Assembly (NCBI GenBank): GCA_914767715.1
Contig: OU612068.1
Location: forward strand, 19,218,001-19,282,000
Reading direction: 5' to 3'
From: Membranipora membranacea
Lineage: Eukaryota > Bryozoa > Gymnolaemata > Cheilostomatida > Membraniporidae
DNA length: 64,000 nucleotides
Part shown: in pieces, positions 28,764 to 40,100 of the stretch
How positions within the stretch are numbered: the first letter of the stretch is position 1
Layout of the letters: the number at the start of each line of letters is the position of its first letter
Made by a program: the position numbers and the translations under genes
The notes under the pieces: generated by a model
The model's input: the letters and a program-made list of their open reading frames with translations, nothing else
Told to the model about the DNA's origin: nothing
Databases searched by the model: none

Positions 28764-31338
28764 ATGAACATGGAGACACTGTGCAATTTAGCTGTATTGG
28801 TCACCGTCATCATCGGTAAGTTTTGTCATCACAGTTTTATGTTTGAAAACTAGTCTAGTGACCAATAGAGAGTTTAATATCTGAAATATGAAAACATTAG
28901 ATCATTCGCGATTGCATGATGTCACATTGTTTGTTGCCAACATCAGACTGGCCCATCTGACATAACTGCGCATAATCCATTTCCCCATATGCCTCATGTT
29001 CTTCAAAGATTTTTCAGTTAGTTTTAAAAAAAACAACGCCACCTCTTACTGTACATTCAGATATCAAGATGGCTCCGTTATGATTCCAGGTTGTTTGCGT
29101 TTCTGCAGTGGGCAAAATGCCAACGTTCTGGAGAAGAAGTTTGCAAACATAGAAACGAGTGCACATTGGACTGTAGAGTCGCAAGCATATGAAATTCATT
29201 TCAACTCCTCGTTCAGTGTGACATGCAAATACGAAAATGTGATTGCAACCAGGTTCAACTTGGTATGTTTATATTTGATTTCTTTTAATGAGCAGCGATC
29301 ATCCCGCAATATCAACGAGAGTCGTCTTGTTGCCGTTTTGAAACCATTGACTTGTTGTGCTGAACTATCATAATCACTTATTACAACCATCAGACCACCA
29401 CCACCTAAGACTATAATATACACTTGGACACTGACCTTCTATAAATGATTACCTACAAGATGATTATGACTCTATTCTACTTTCATGTGTTCCCTTACCT
29501 TTAGGTAATCTGGAACATTGACAACGCTTGTGAGCGTACAGAAAGAAACTTTGCAATCAAAGGAGGAGATAATCTCCGACAAAGCAAACTTGGTGATGTT
29601 ATTGTGATGCCAGCTGGTAACCTGCCAATAACAGCACCGAAGAATGGATCATTAACTTTAACGCATCAAGAGGGACCACCAGAAGCTTATTTCAATGTTC
29701 CTGATTGTCCTGTAATCAAATATGGATGCTTATTACAGCTTGTCCAAAGCTTAGACCTCGAACAACAGGACATTGTTCATCAGATCAACTATGAATCAGA
29801 ACTCAATATCACCGTCATTGGTAGGAAGCTGGCTTCATTCAGGATATCTTTCTCAGACACGTTAGATTGTTAATTACTCTCTCGAATTTGAAAATGGGCA
29901 ATATAAAAGTAAACAATCATATTTATAATTATTGCTAGAATCTTATCAGACACATACCATGCTTTGACCTCTAACTGCAACCTTCCTCTTTGATCTAGAG
30001 CACAGAGTCATTAATCTAATTGAAATATAATATATATAAGATCAGATGCTGATATATTTGTAGGGTTGGCGTCAAAGCATGTGATGGATGTGAAGACCTC
30101 AGCATCATATGATAATCAGACTGCCATACACAGAGTGGATCCAGATCAAAAATTTACTGTGTCATGTCACTATAAGTCTCAGTCATTCAGAATACAGCCC
30201 GGGGAGGTGAGCTAGTTAATGTGTTGGCTCTGATTCGCTGTTGGGTGGGAGTCTCAACCTGGAAGCCAATAGGGGCAAATACAGCAGCTAAAGGGCAAAA
30301 ATTTTATTTGATAAAGCAAACTTTGCCTTGGCAAAGCTGCCTTGAGTTAAATTGGTGTGAGATTGTGAGCTGGTCTAACCTTGACCTAGGTATTGTAAAC
30401 TTATATAACTTTGTAACTAAGTTTTGCATAAAAAGATGGCTGATCTATACTCATAAAATATGAATAACTAATATTTGCCTGTGTTTTGATAAATGTATTC
30501 TATTCTTATTTAGATACATTGGACGGTCAGTGATGGTTGCACACCTGGCACTTTTGAGTACTTCGCATTCCGCAGCTTCATGGATCCAAACATGACTCAA
30601 CCAAGTGCAAAAATGTACGGACAATACGCCAATGTCACAATCAACCCACTTTTTATACCCAAAACAGACACGATGTCATCAGAATATATTAGTATGAGTA
30701 TGGTTCCATTACCACATCCAATCAGCAAAGATTGTGATATTCTCCGCATAACCTGTGCTGTCAAGAGTAGGAAGTATGTGTGGTCACATGAAGCTGATGA
30801 ACACAGTGGTGTCATCGATATAGCTGTAGGTAAGGATTAATTTGTCATATCTATACATTTATCTCTTTGATGGGTTAGTGTGTGTTATCAGCTCAGTTTG
30901 AACCTCCAATAAACATGTAAGCTAATCTTTGTCCGAGAGCAATGAACTAAACTTTAGTTCATTGCTGAGAGGATAGGATGTTGGTATACGTAATGTAATC
31001 CTAATGTTAGGAGTTGCTTCCTCATAACAGAGAGCAGGACAACTCCTTCATATCTGGTCATCAGCATAGGCCTCAGCGTAAACCCCATTAATTGATTACC
31101 AATTGCAGTAATAATATGAATATATCAACTAATTGCATAACAGGTTGTTTTCGAGGTAAAAATAGTAACTGTTGTCTTTCTTGTTTCAGATTTTCCGCAA
31201 TCAGCCACTGCCGACTTGACACCTTCCAAAAGTGGAAACATTGCAGGTGCGGCTGGCAACGGGAGGATTTTAGTTACAAACCCAACACTTCTATCAATAT
31301 GTCTACTTGTTTTGGCATGCATAGCTATGATAAAGTAA
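28764..31338 (+). CDS. GPI-anchored two-domain Ig-like surface protein (Ig-like gene A)
   Basis: Six exons: 28764..28815, 29090..29262, 29505..29820, 30064..30206, 30514..30829, 31190..31338; 382 aa. A signal peptide (MNMETLCNLAVLVTVIIG) is followed by two extracellular units. Unit 1 has FSVTCKYE, then VIWNIDNACE, then VIKYGC. Unit 2 has FTVSCHYK, then IHWTVSDGC, then LRITCAV. The Cys-Trp-Cys spacing is Ig-like. Each unit is encoded by two exons with a phase-0 intron inside and phase-1 introns at its edges. Several N-glycosylation sequons are present (NSS, NIT, NQT, NMT, NVT). The C-terminus has small residues (SGNIAGAAGNG) and then a terminal hydrophobic run (LLSICLLVLACIAMIK) with no cytoplasmic tail, as in GPI-anchored proteins. 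Unit 1 is clearly paralogous to the first unit of the gene at 37169. No named family was recognised; a recognition or adhesion role is inference only. Confidence 0.8.
30938..30966. repeat. Perfect 29-bp hairpin
   Basis: AGCAATGAACTAAA and TTTAGTTCATTGCT pair around a single central base. It lies in the last intron of Ig-like gene A and shares GCAATGAACT with the hairpin at 11466. Confidence 0.85.
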
Positions 31339-31876
31339 GAATAATATATACATACATATAAAACTACAGTACTCCACCCTCTGGACCCTAAAAAAGTCTA
31401 ATAACTTAGTCTTCTCGGAGAAAGGAATGCCTTCTTCTAGTATAACAGATTGAATCATGATTCGGCAAGTTCACATCTATACATATCTAGCTGGTTATTT
31501 TGTATAACAACATTCCATGACCTCACTGATGACCTAAGGCTATTGGTAAAAAAATATCAATAATCTTCCTATTATCAACATTGGATACGCCCTGTAGATC
31601 AGCGCCGAAAATATTACTTGCACCATAATGCAAGGCAGGCAAAGATCCTATAATTTCTCATGAAAAAATTATTACTATCATATAGTGCAGACCTTCTTGA
31701 CAGAAATCCTTAGCAGTGTTGAAATATATGTTTACAATTTAATTTCATACCAATATAAACTTTTTGATCATACTTGTCAGCTGTACAGATATTGCATTAG
31801 ATTGCGAAAAGAAACGTCTTCAAAACCACAAAAAATGGAGATTTGGCAAGGCTAGGGGTAGCCATAGTCATAATAT

Positions 31877-31933
31877 ACTCTCTATATATATAACAACACC
31901 CATAAAGGTGGTTGTTATATATATAGAGAGAGT
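31877..31933. repeat. Near-perfect 57-bp hairpin with AT-rich arms
   Basis: ACTCTCTATATATATAACAA is mirrored by TTGTTATATATATAGAGAGA, with CACC and GGTG pairing around the loop ACCCATAAAGGT. It lies between two convergent genes. Confidence 0.85.
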
Positions 31934-31988
31934 AGCACAGGAAACATTGTCATGTACATAAATCAGGGTGTGATATCATGAAAGGATA

Positions 31989-32079
31989 CTAGATCAAGTA
32001 TGATCCCATTTGCCCGCATACAAGTGAGCCGGCAGCGGCTCGAAACTCTGAATGCAGGTGAACCGGATCATACTTGACC
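31989..32079. mobile_element. MITE-like foldback element, family A, copy 3
   Basis: Starts CTAGATCAAGTATGATCC, contains a GAGCCGGCAGCGGCTC core, and ends GGATCATACTTGACCT. The ends match the family A ends at 43978 and 48754. It sits immediately downstream of the ARMC10-like stop codon. Confidence 0.75.
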
Positions 32080-32110
32080 TAAAATGATACTAGGTTACTT
32101 AAAGAATTCA

Positions 32111-35100
32111 TCAAGTATTGCCTCTGGGCATAAGAAGTCGTACTTGTATATTCTTATACAGTGTGTTGGTAAGGGCGTTAAGTTCTCCGTCTGCTTTTGT
32201 TTTGTTACCAAGAAGCACATCACTAAGTTTTATCTGATTGTCTTTGCCATAGAGGAAAGCAAACATAGTCTCAGGACTCGGTGCCTTAAATACTGTAGGT
32301 AAAGCAGATTCTGAGATGTTCTCATTGTTCACAGCGGTGGTGATATTTGATAGCACTCTGAGCCATCGTAGTGCGAGATTCTCATCCTGAGTGATCATAG
32401 ACATGGCGCAGGTCGGATGCTGTAGGGATAAAAATAACCAATGGGATAACTTTTTGATAAGTGAGAGACACATTTACCCAGTAGTCAATATCAACATCTA
32501 AACATTGAAACATTCTAAGTATATGAATATAATTGTATAAAAATAGAATGCTTTCACAGACTCCAACATACCTTAGCAGCGAGCATGTATGGTGCTAGAA
32601 TAGCGTTAGATGACAGGTTGACTAGAAGGCGGCACACATTGAGCCTTCGACTGGGATGTGTATCCATTAGCGTATACAGACACTGTATTACTTTGGTGAA
32701 GTTATCATGGCTATGATTGGTCACTGATAAGTTTGTCAAGCACTGCAGAGACATAGTGGCTAATGACTCATCCTCATTCATCATTGAGCAGTCAATAAGA
32801 TCGGACACCAACTCCTGTGGAATACAATAGAACCTATTCTGAGAAGACAGTTTCATCAGGGAGTTTGGGATGACTTCCTGATTACACCAGAGAGTTTGGT
32901 CCCAAACTCCCTGATTACACGTATATGCTATGTATGGATTTCGGATTTATTGCCACATACAACTCCTTGTGCCAATACAGCTGCTTGGTTAGCGGGTCTC
33001 AGTGTGCAAGAAACAGCATCGTTTCTCATCTTCGGTTCATTGTCTGACAAACGTAATAGTAACTAGAAACGGCAAAGCTATATTCACAAGCGAATATAAA
33101 GTCATACAACATAATTTATCAATAAAGCTGAACCAAAAGAACAGCAAACATTAAAACATAAAAATAATTTAATGAGTTTCACCAATTTATTTTAGTTCCA
33201 ATGTCAGGCAATTGCATCATCATCAATACTGGCTTCATTACTTGATAGTTTTTTATAAAATTAAAATTACACTAATGTTGATGACGTCACACGAATGAAG
33301 CCATTGATCAGGCAATTAAACTTTTTTTACGTAAGACCATTAAATGTTGTATGACTAATAATATTAAAGCTGATTAAGCATGCCCTACAACTTCGTATCA
33401 ATGTACAAAATTCCTGCCACTGAATTATTGGTCAACGGTACTGTGAGAACATTTTCAAATAAATTACTTACCGTGAAATGAGTTTGACCTGTATCACTCA
33501 ACGAGAGGTTGTTGATTGCATTGACGGCCAAACCCACACAATTAGCGGACAGGCTCTTACGACATCGCACTATTCTCATTAGCTCTGTTGTAACTCCGCT
33601 GTCAAACACCATATTCTATAACAAAATTAAAAATTAACCTGATAATTGAGATCCATCATAGATGATCAGAATATAATCTTATAAAGAAAAAACCACAAAA
33701 AGTAAAATGGGGGTAACCGTTAAATCTCCGAATTTTGTTATTTCTTTTTTGTTGTTTTCAAACACATGGTCTTATTTGCTTCTTGCATTTATCCGTGTTA
33801 AATGAAGTTCATATTATTAAAGCAATGAAAATTAATCTTACTTTTTTTCACAGCTGTAGTTAATTGATATACCTGATGTAACAGAATTAGTAAGTCCAAC
33901 ATGTTATCAATATATCAAACATGTAGCAGTATGCTCACCTTACTCTCTGGGGATGATACAGACAGCTTGATGACCAGTTTGAGTCCATCAGACAGCTGAC
34001 TCGAATCAGGACTTCTCAGCATCGATATCAAGACCTTTGCATCATCCCGGGTTACAGAGCCATCATTTATGTTAGTAAATGCTCGGCGATAATCATCAGG
34101 CGTTAATGGCTCTGCAGAATCTGCATTGGATGGTAAGCTTTCACGAGAATCAATTTGATCCTCTTGTGACTCATTATTATCTGGGGATTTGCTTTTGGTG
34201 GCAGAGGTGGGTTCTCCTGAAGCTATGTAAAAAAATAAGGTGAAAAATACAAAAATATCATCATTCTAAAAAATTCTATCTGTATCACAGTTGAAGTCAA
34301 ATCTGAGATGAGAACACAAATTCTCTAAAAAACCTGATTGCATAAAAAGAGGAATAATGAGAAGAGTAAATCCGGGCTAAAGCCGGAGTTAATAAATATT
34401 CAGAATATTTACGTAAAGAAAATATCACAGCGACAAAGATTAAATAAAACACAAAGCACAACAGGCATATACCAACACATGCAAAATGATATTTTGTGTA
34501 TAAGAGCTCTGAACCAATAAAATTTCACCCAACAATTTCAAAAGGTTCTATTTTATCTTTAGAGTTTTTAGGGACAATGAGAACAGCTTCCTTTCTATCA
34601 CAGACAGGATGGGATTGAGAATCAGGTTCCACTGGGGTCGTTGAGGTCGATATTTGATCTAGATAATCCACCACCGATTGGCTGCGATACAACACTGACT
34701 TTTTATGTGCACTGCCTACCAAAACGAAATCAATATTCCGACCATAATCGATACATATCAGTAAATGATATAAAAACATATACTTTTTTGCCTATTACGT
34801 CTAGACCATATGTATCTATGATGCAAGCAATTGCCATGAATTATTATGTTAGTTGAATACAAGGGATGCAAGTATTGATACCGTAGGTATCAGTCCCTCA
34901 TTGGTTGTGACAATTTTAGGTTTGTTAATAGTACAACATCAGGTCAACATTACAGCCTATCGCAAAAATACATTTAGTTTTGTGTGAATTTGATGGCACA
35001 AGTCATATTACAAGCCCACTGGCACTTGCCGATGATCTGTCAGACACACTATGATTCAACGACATGGTCATGGGCTTTTTGGGCCTGCAACATAGGCGCC

Positions 35101-36073
35101 TAGAGTAAAAATGTAAAATGTAAAATGTAAAAAAATGTAAAATCACTTTTTATTTAGCTGCTCTCCAGCTATCTTTACATGAATATAAGATAGATACATA
35201 TACATATTCAACTTAGCGCACTCCTGTTCAAGGTAGGAGTGGGCAAGCTAGGCTATTGTCCAGAGAGCTCACCTCCTTCAGCAGCATGGGTAGTGACCGG
35301 GATTCGAACCTGCAACTCTCAGATTGAGATGCTCGAATCCTAACCACTACGCCACCCTGCCTGAGTTACAAAGCATGTACGCATTGCCAATGTCAGCGAT
35401 CACTGTGCTCATTGATCATGGACATTGGTAGTCTAAGTGCTGAGGCGGCTGCAAGTGCAAGTTAGTGGCATTGCATTATAAATCGGGAGAGGGTGCATGA
35501 TAATGTAATACAACTAACTAACACTTGCTGCAGTCTAGACACATAGACTAGAACATTATTAACAAAGTAATGTGCCTGCTTTGTAACTAGTTCAGATGCC
35601 TGCATGGCTTGTAAGCCTGTATTTTAGGTGGTCATAATGTAACAAACATGGACATGGATAGAATACAGACTTGAGACATGGGCCCCTGGGACTTACATGG
35701 GGCCCAGGGGCCCATGACTTGAAAGCCCCAGGGGCTCAGGACCAAAAGGCTAGCCATATCTATCCTAGCACTGACTATCTATCATATGCACTTACTACTA
35801 TATCTACACATGCAAACTGTATAGATACTATGATCATATTTCAACCAAGCCAAGGAAGGAAGATCATGGAGTTTCAACCAAGGAGACATGCTTGGTGTCA
35901 ACAACAGGGAGTAATACACAATATGCAAGGTATATAGCAACAGATATCTTACCAGCTGAGTTATTATATCTTGATCTGTACCACTTGATCCAATAATCAT
36001 ATCCCCAGTAAGCCACAAGAGGCACAAACAGCAGAAAAGTAAAGCCAAGTTGTCTTGATTTTGTCACTGTCAT
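32111..36073 (-). CDS. ARMC10: ARMC10-like armadillo-repeat membrane protein
   Basis: Seven exons in transcript order: 35953..36073, about 34602..34715, 33939..34222, 33472..33615, 32961..33062, 32572..32814, 32111..32419. The first exon gives MTVTKSRQLGFTFLLFVPLV, a short N-terminal tail plus transmembrane helix as in ARMC10, followed by a Ser/Asp-rich linker. Armadillo repeats follow: LVIKLSVSS, GLAVNAINNLSLSDTGQTHF, SLQCLTNLSVTNHSHDNF, CRLLVNLSSNAILAPYMLAA, WLRVLSNITTAV, and a C-terminal TMFAFLYG block comparable to SLFFLLHG of ARMC10. ARMC10 is known as an organelle-membrane protein. The junction between exons 2 and 3 is uncertain: the reading frame of exon 2 runs to 34529, but only a donor at about 34601 (GTGATAG) gives the phase needed by exon 3, predicting 438 aa; a missed small exon is the alternative. 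The gene lies on the opposite strand between the two Ig-like paralogues. Confidence 0.82.
35105..35372 (-). mobile_element. tRNA-derived SINE with A/T-rich repeat tail
   Basis: On the minus strand the head (about 35290-35365) reads GGGTGGCGTAGTGGTTAGGA and later GCAGGTTCGAATCCCGGTC, that is, good A- and B-box Pol III promoter elements. A tRNA-unrelated body follows, and it ends in repeats of TTTTACAT (as read on the plus strand, 35108-35145: ATGTAAA repeats). It lies in intron 1 of the ARMC10-like gene in sense orientation. Confidence 0.75.
35431..35550. mobile_element. Short TIR element with the ends of the 3305 element
   Basis: The left end reads GTCTAAGTGCTGAGGCGGCT, then GCAAGTGCAAGTTAGTGGCA. 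The right end, inverted, reads GTCTATGTGTCTAGACTGCA with a similar continuation. Only about 120 bp; it lacks the tRNA-like interior of the 3305-3744 element, so it looks like an internal-deletion derivative. Confidence 0.65.
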
Positions 36074-37168
36074 GGCTAGGTTTGATGATGGATGGTGATA
36101 CAATAACTATACAGTACACCGGTTTTAGCCTGTAAACAGCTGAGGTGCTGAGAACCATCACAATATTGTAATCATATTCACTACATTGATCACAGTGAGT
36201 GTTGGAGCAGAGGCTTTGCATAGGTTCATACCCATAATTGTTTGACACATCCTGATAGGCTTAAAATTGGTTTGCCTCATTGAAAGGCCAATCAAAATCT
36301 AGATAACAATGAGAGCACTAGCATACTGATGTCAACAGTAAAAAATCAAGTGTTGGCCACAACAGGTGTAGGAAGGAAATAGCTCTTCAAGTACAGGCGC
36401 TCTGCACCACTTTTTGTTCAAGAAGTGACAGTTGCTGGGCATGACTCTCTTATAAAACTGTACGATTTAACTATTCAAAATATAGGTGAGTGTCACAACA
36501 AGGAGTTATTCATCATCACCTCCTGTCTTTTGCTCTACCTGTCCTATCTATACTATAGACAGATAGTTACAGTACTCTGTACCTCCCTGCTCTTACTCTA
36601 AGTCTAGTTAAATCTTCCTCTGGGGTTGCTCCAATTCCTAGTCCTTGGTTGAATCAAGCAAAATAATTAAACTTTGCTCCTATGCTAACTTGCTAAACTA
36701 GGCTAGTGTGATGCTCTTGAGCTGGTGGAAACGTGCATCTGCATGTGTATTATATTAAGGAGTTGGTTGTATGTTTGTTGTATGTAAATGCTACCATTTA
36801 GATTATGGAAAAGGTTATATATTCAGACCTTTGACACCGTCACCCATCATCATCTTCACATATATCATGTGCCCTAGTACTAAATTGTCCAGGTGTCGCA
36901 CTGGCAAAGCCCGTTTTGAAAAGCTTGTCACGACAGGCTAGCTCTGGCGTTGTACCGTCCACCTCAATATTTATTGTTGATATATTTCGTTTCACACACT
37001 GTTGGCGTTTTATTTACAGGCTGACTCAGAGATGACCTGAAGATCCATATTGCTAGTATTTAACCATACTATAAAACGAAGAGTTAAATACATTTCTTCA
37101 GCTTCCTGATTTAGATTCAGAAGAAGTACACTCCACTTAGATTACTTTTATTATACACTGCTGTCCTT
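36074..37168. other. Divergent intergenic region (ARMC10-like and Ig-like gene B)
   Basis: About 1.1 kb between two divergent starts. A possible acceptor with a good pyrimidine tract (TTTTATTTACAG, ending 37020) could mark a 5' UTR exon of Ig-like gene B. Nothing else recognised. Confidence 0.4.
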
Positions 37169-40100
37169 ATGGAGAATCAAGTGCCAAAACTTCTGCTACT
37201 CACGGGTAAGTTTCAGAAAGTTTAAAAATGAAGTTTTAAATGTGACGCGTTCATAGGATTTGTAATACATATTGCTTGTTAGGTTTGTCAATGAAAGCAA
37301 ATAATGTGTCCATGTCAGGATATTGCCATCATGATTTATGCCTCCCATAGCTAGACATCAATATCTGGAAAGCGGTGTCATCATTCTCATATTTTGGTTT
37401 TGTTTTCAGGTTTTTTGTTATGCAGCTCTTTGACAGATGCAGAGAATAATCCTCGGGTTCTAGAAAATAATTTTACTGTTGTTGAAACCAGCGTACCATG
37501 GCAGGCAGAAGAGCTGACATACGATGTTTATATCAATAGTCCATATAACATTACATGCATATTTACCGATGCCATTATAAAAAATGAGTTCAGTGACGTG
37601 AGTACAAATAGTCTAGTTTCTAGTTAGCGCTCTTCTTGCCAACATTGACATCTAGATTACCACTAGCATGTTTCTCTGGTGTGACCGCCCACCCCGCTTT
37701 TTCAGCTCGAGTGCCTTGTGAAGATACTCTTAGGGCCTTCTAAGTTAATAACATTGCTCTCTATCGATCAAAGATATACATGTGATTGTACTCCTCCAAC
37801 CTAAAAATTACTCATGATTGACTCACTACAATATTTAAAAATTCATTTTCACATGACCATCAATTTTTGATACGAAAAGTTTTCAATTTTCTAGGTAATC
37901 TGGGAAATCGACAATGCATGTGAGCCAAAAGAGCGAAGATTACCTGCAGTTAAAAATGGAGAGGATAAGAGGGCGGAAAAAGTTGGAGAAGTGACAGTAG
38001 TGCCTGAAGAACGAGTTCCTAAATCGTCTCCAAGTAATGGCTCAGTGTCACTGACACAGATTACAGGTGCCCCTATGCATTATGTCAACAGGACTCACTG
38101 TCCCGTTATAAACTATAGATGTAAAGTTGAGTTTCCTCAAAGTACGGATACTGATAACCAGAATATCTACCATCTGATAATGTACTCTGGAGCCATCAAT
38201 ATAACTGTTGTTGGTAAGTTTACTTCTTTAAATACAGGCACATATATTATGCCTGTTGGTAAGTTTACCTCCCAAGTTACAAGCGTATAGAGCCAGCTAT
38301 AACATAATAATTATATATCTTCATGTGTTGATACCTATAAACAGCTTTGTGTGAAATTCTGATACTCCAGAGTGAGGATAGATGTATGGGTATCAAAGAT
38401 GTTACAGTAGTTGTTGCCTGGTGCATGCTAGGTGACATTTCTTAGAAATAGGAAAATATACATCTCATGGTCTCAGATCTCAGATTTAATGTGATAATTA
38501 GGTTGGTATAGTAACTTAAGATGGATTAAACTATTTGTGGTTAAGAAGGATGAGTGAGTTCTTTCACTACTTTGGTAGTCTTATTAGGGAGAGAGGAAAT
38601 TACCGTCAATGTACCAGCATTCAACAATTAAATGATCAGTTTGATATAGTTAGCAGCTGTCTAGTCAAACCAATGGTCAAGACTCATAGAAGAAACTCTA
38701 TATGCCATGGCTCATACGGGTCAAGTGATAGCAGTGGCTGGTGCTGGTATCTATATAATGCAGCAAACACATACATAACCCAACCTTTGAGTTGTTTGCT
38801 TTATATGAATATAATCAACTTGATTCTGCCGATCAAGTTATATGGTATCACATGTGAGACCATGTATAAACAATAAAGTATATGAAAAAAATCAAGTGTG
38901 TTTTATCTCACCATCCCCACCCCTCAAACGGGGTGGGTAGGGGTTTTTTATTATAGTGGCCATCCCCACTACTGCACCTGAACAATGGATCTGGGACATT
39001 TAAGCTACATTGGTCACCAATATTTGTATGTTAACTCGAGTACCCAGACTAGGGGGTGGTGATCCCAAACTCTTCGTTCTTAGTGGTGATTTTTTAAACA
39101 CCATCTCACTCCATTTTTGTAGACCCAGCTCAGATTGTCGGGATAACAGAAAATCAGACGGTCACTGAGGGGGATACTCTGATACTGCACTGTGATACAA
39201 CAGGCATACCCGTACCAGAGGTCACCTGGAGTAGGGTGGACGGAGGAGCTATGCCTAGCAGTGTGGGAGGTGGCACTTCAATCAAAGTAAGTGCTGCTGT
39301 TGAGCATTGTTGTTCTGGTATAATTAAATCTGTCAGAAAAAGCAAGCCCTTTTATGAAAAGAAAAGGTTGGGATTAATCTGCAAATTATAGGATTTAGTA
39401 TGCTAAGTCTGGAATTATATGCAATAAAGACCTGCGTTTCTTCACACTGCCTTGCTACTTGGTTTTTACAAGGAGTAACATGTTACTCCTTGCTTTTTAC
39501 AAGCAACTTCACAGATGAACACTACAATAAAAAGAAGAAAATATTTTTTGTCTTTCTAATGAATTGCACAAGTTGTTTTTCCAATTCTTTGTGGCCAAAA
39601 ACAACGATTGGACAACAGCAATATCAAAGTTTTTTTTATTGTTCCAATGAAATCTCCATCCCAATAGAGGGAGTTTATTGTTGGGTCACAAGCTGTCTTT
39701 TCTTTACTCTGTGATGTTCGTCGCAGCTATTTATTCATTTACAGCAGCAAACCACAAGACCAGCGTTGTGATATAATGATAATAATCTAAAAAGCAGGGT
39801 CAATACATATTTGTCATGGTTTTTATTTGGTTTTTGGTTTTAGGTCTGGTTTATTATAACAATCCATGTATCAACAGGCGATAAGATAAGATTGGTAAAT
39901 TGCTGTATTCTCATGCTATGTTTCTGTTTGTAGAAGAGAGAACCTTTGAATGTAGCAGTAACTGATAAGACAGCTGGTAGATACAAATGTTCCGCCATCA
40001 ATCGGGTGACTAATACTGCTGTAGAGAGAGTGGTAGATATCGATGTTCAATGTGAGTAGATACGTTTATTGCATTCTGTATACTATCAAATTGACTGACC

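Larger units (their letters stand above)
31339..32110. other. Space between convergent Ig-like gene A and ARMC10-like gene
   Basis: The 3' ends of two convergent genes face each other here. Two structured elements are present: the hairpin at 31877-31933 and the MITE-like element at 31989-32079. Nothing else recognised. Confidence 0.5.

Noticed and set aside
29014-29423. Minus-strand gene opposite Ig-like gene A
   Set aside because: Antisense shadow of exon 29090..29262 with no splice support or similarity.
38535-38876. 113-codon plus-strand frame in an intron of Ig-like gene B
   Set aside because: It lies between two well-phased exons, has no acceptor or donor that would fit phase, and no recognisable domain.
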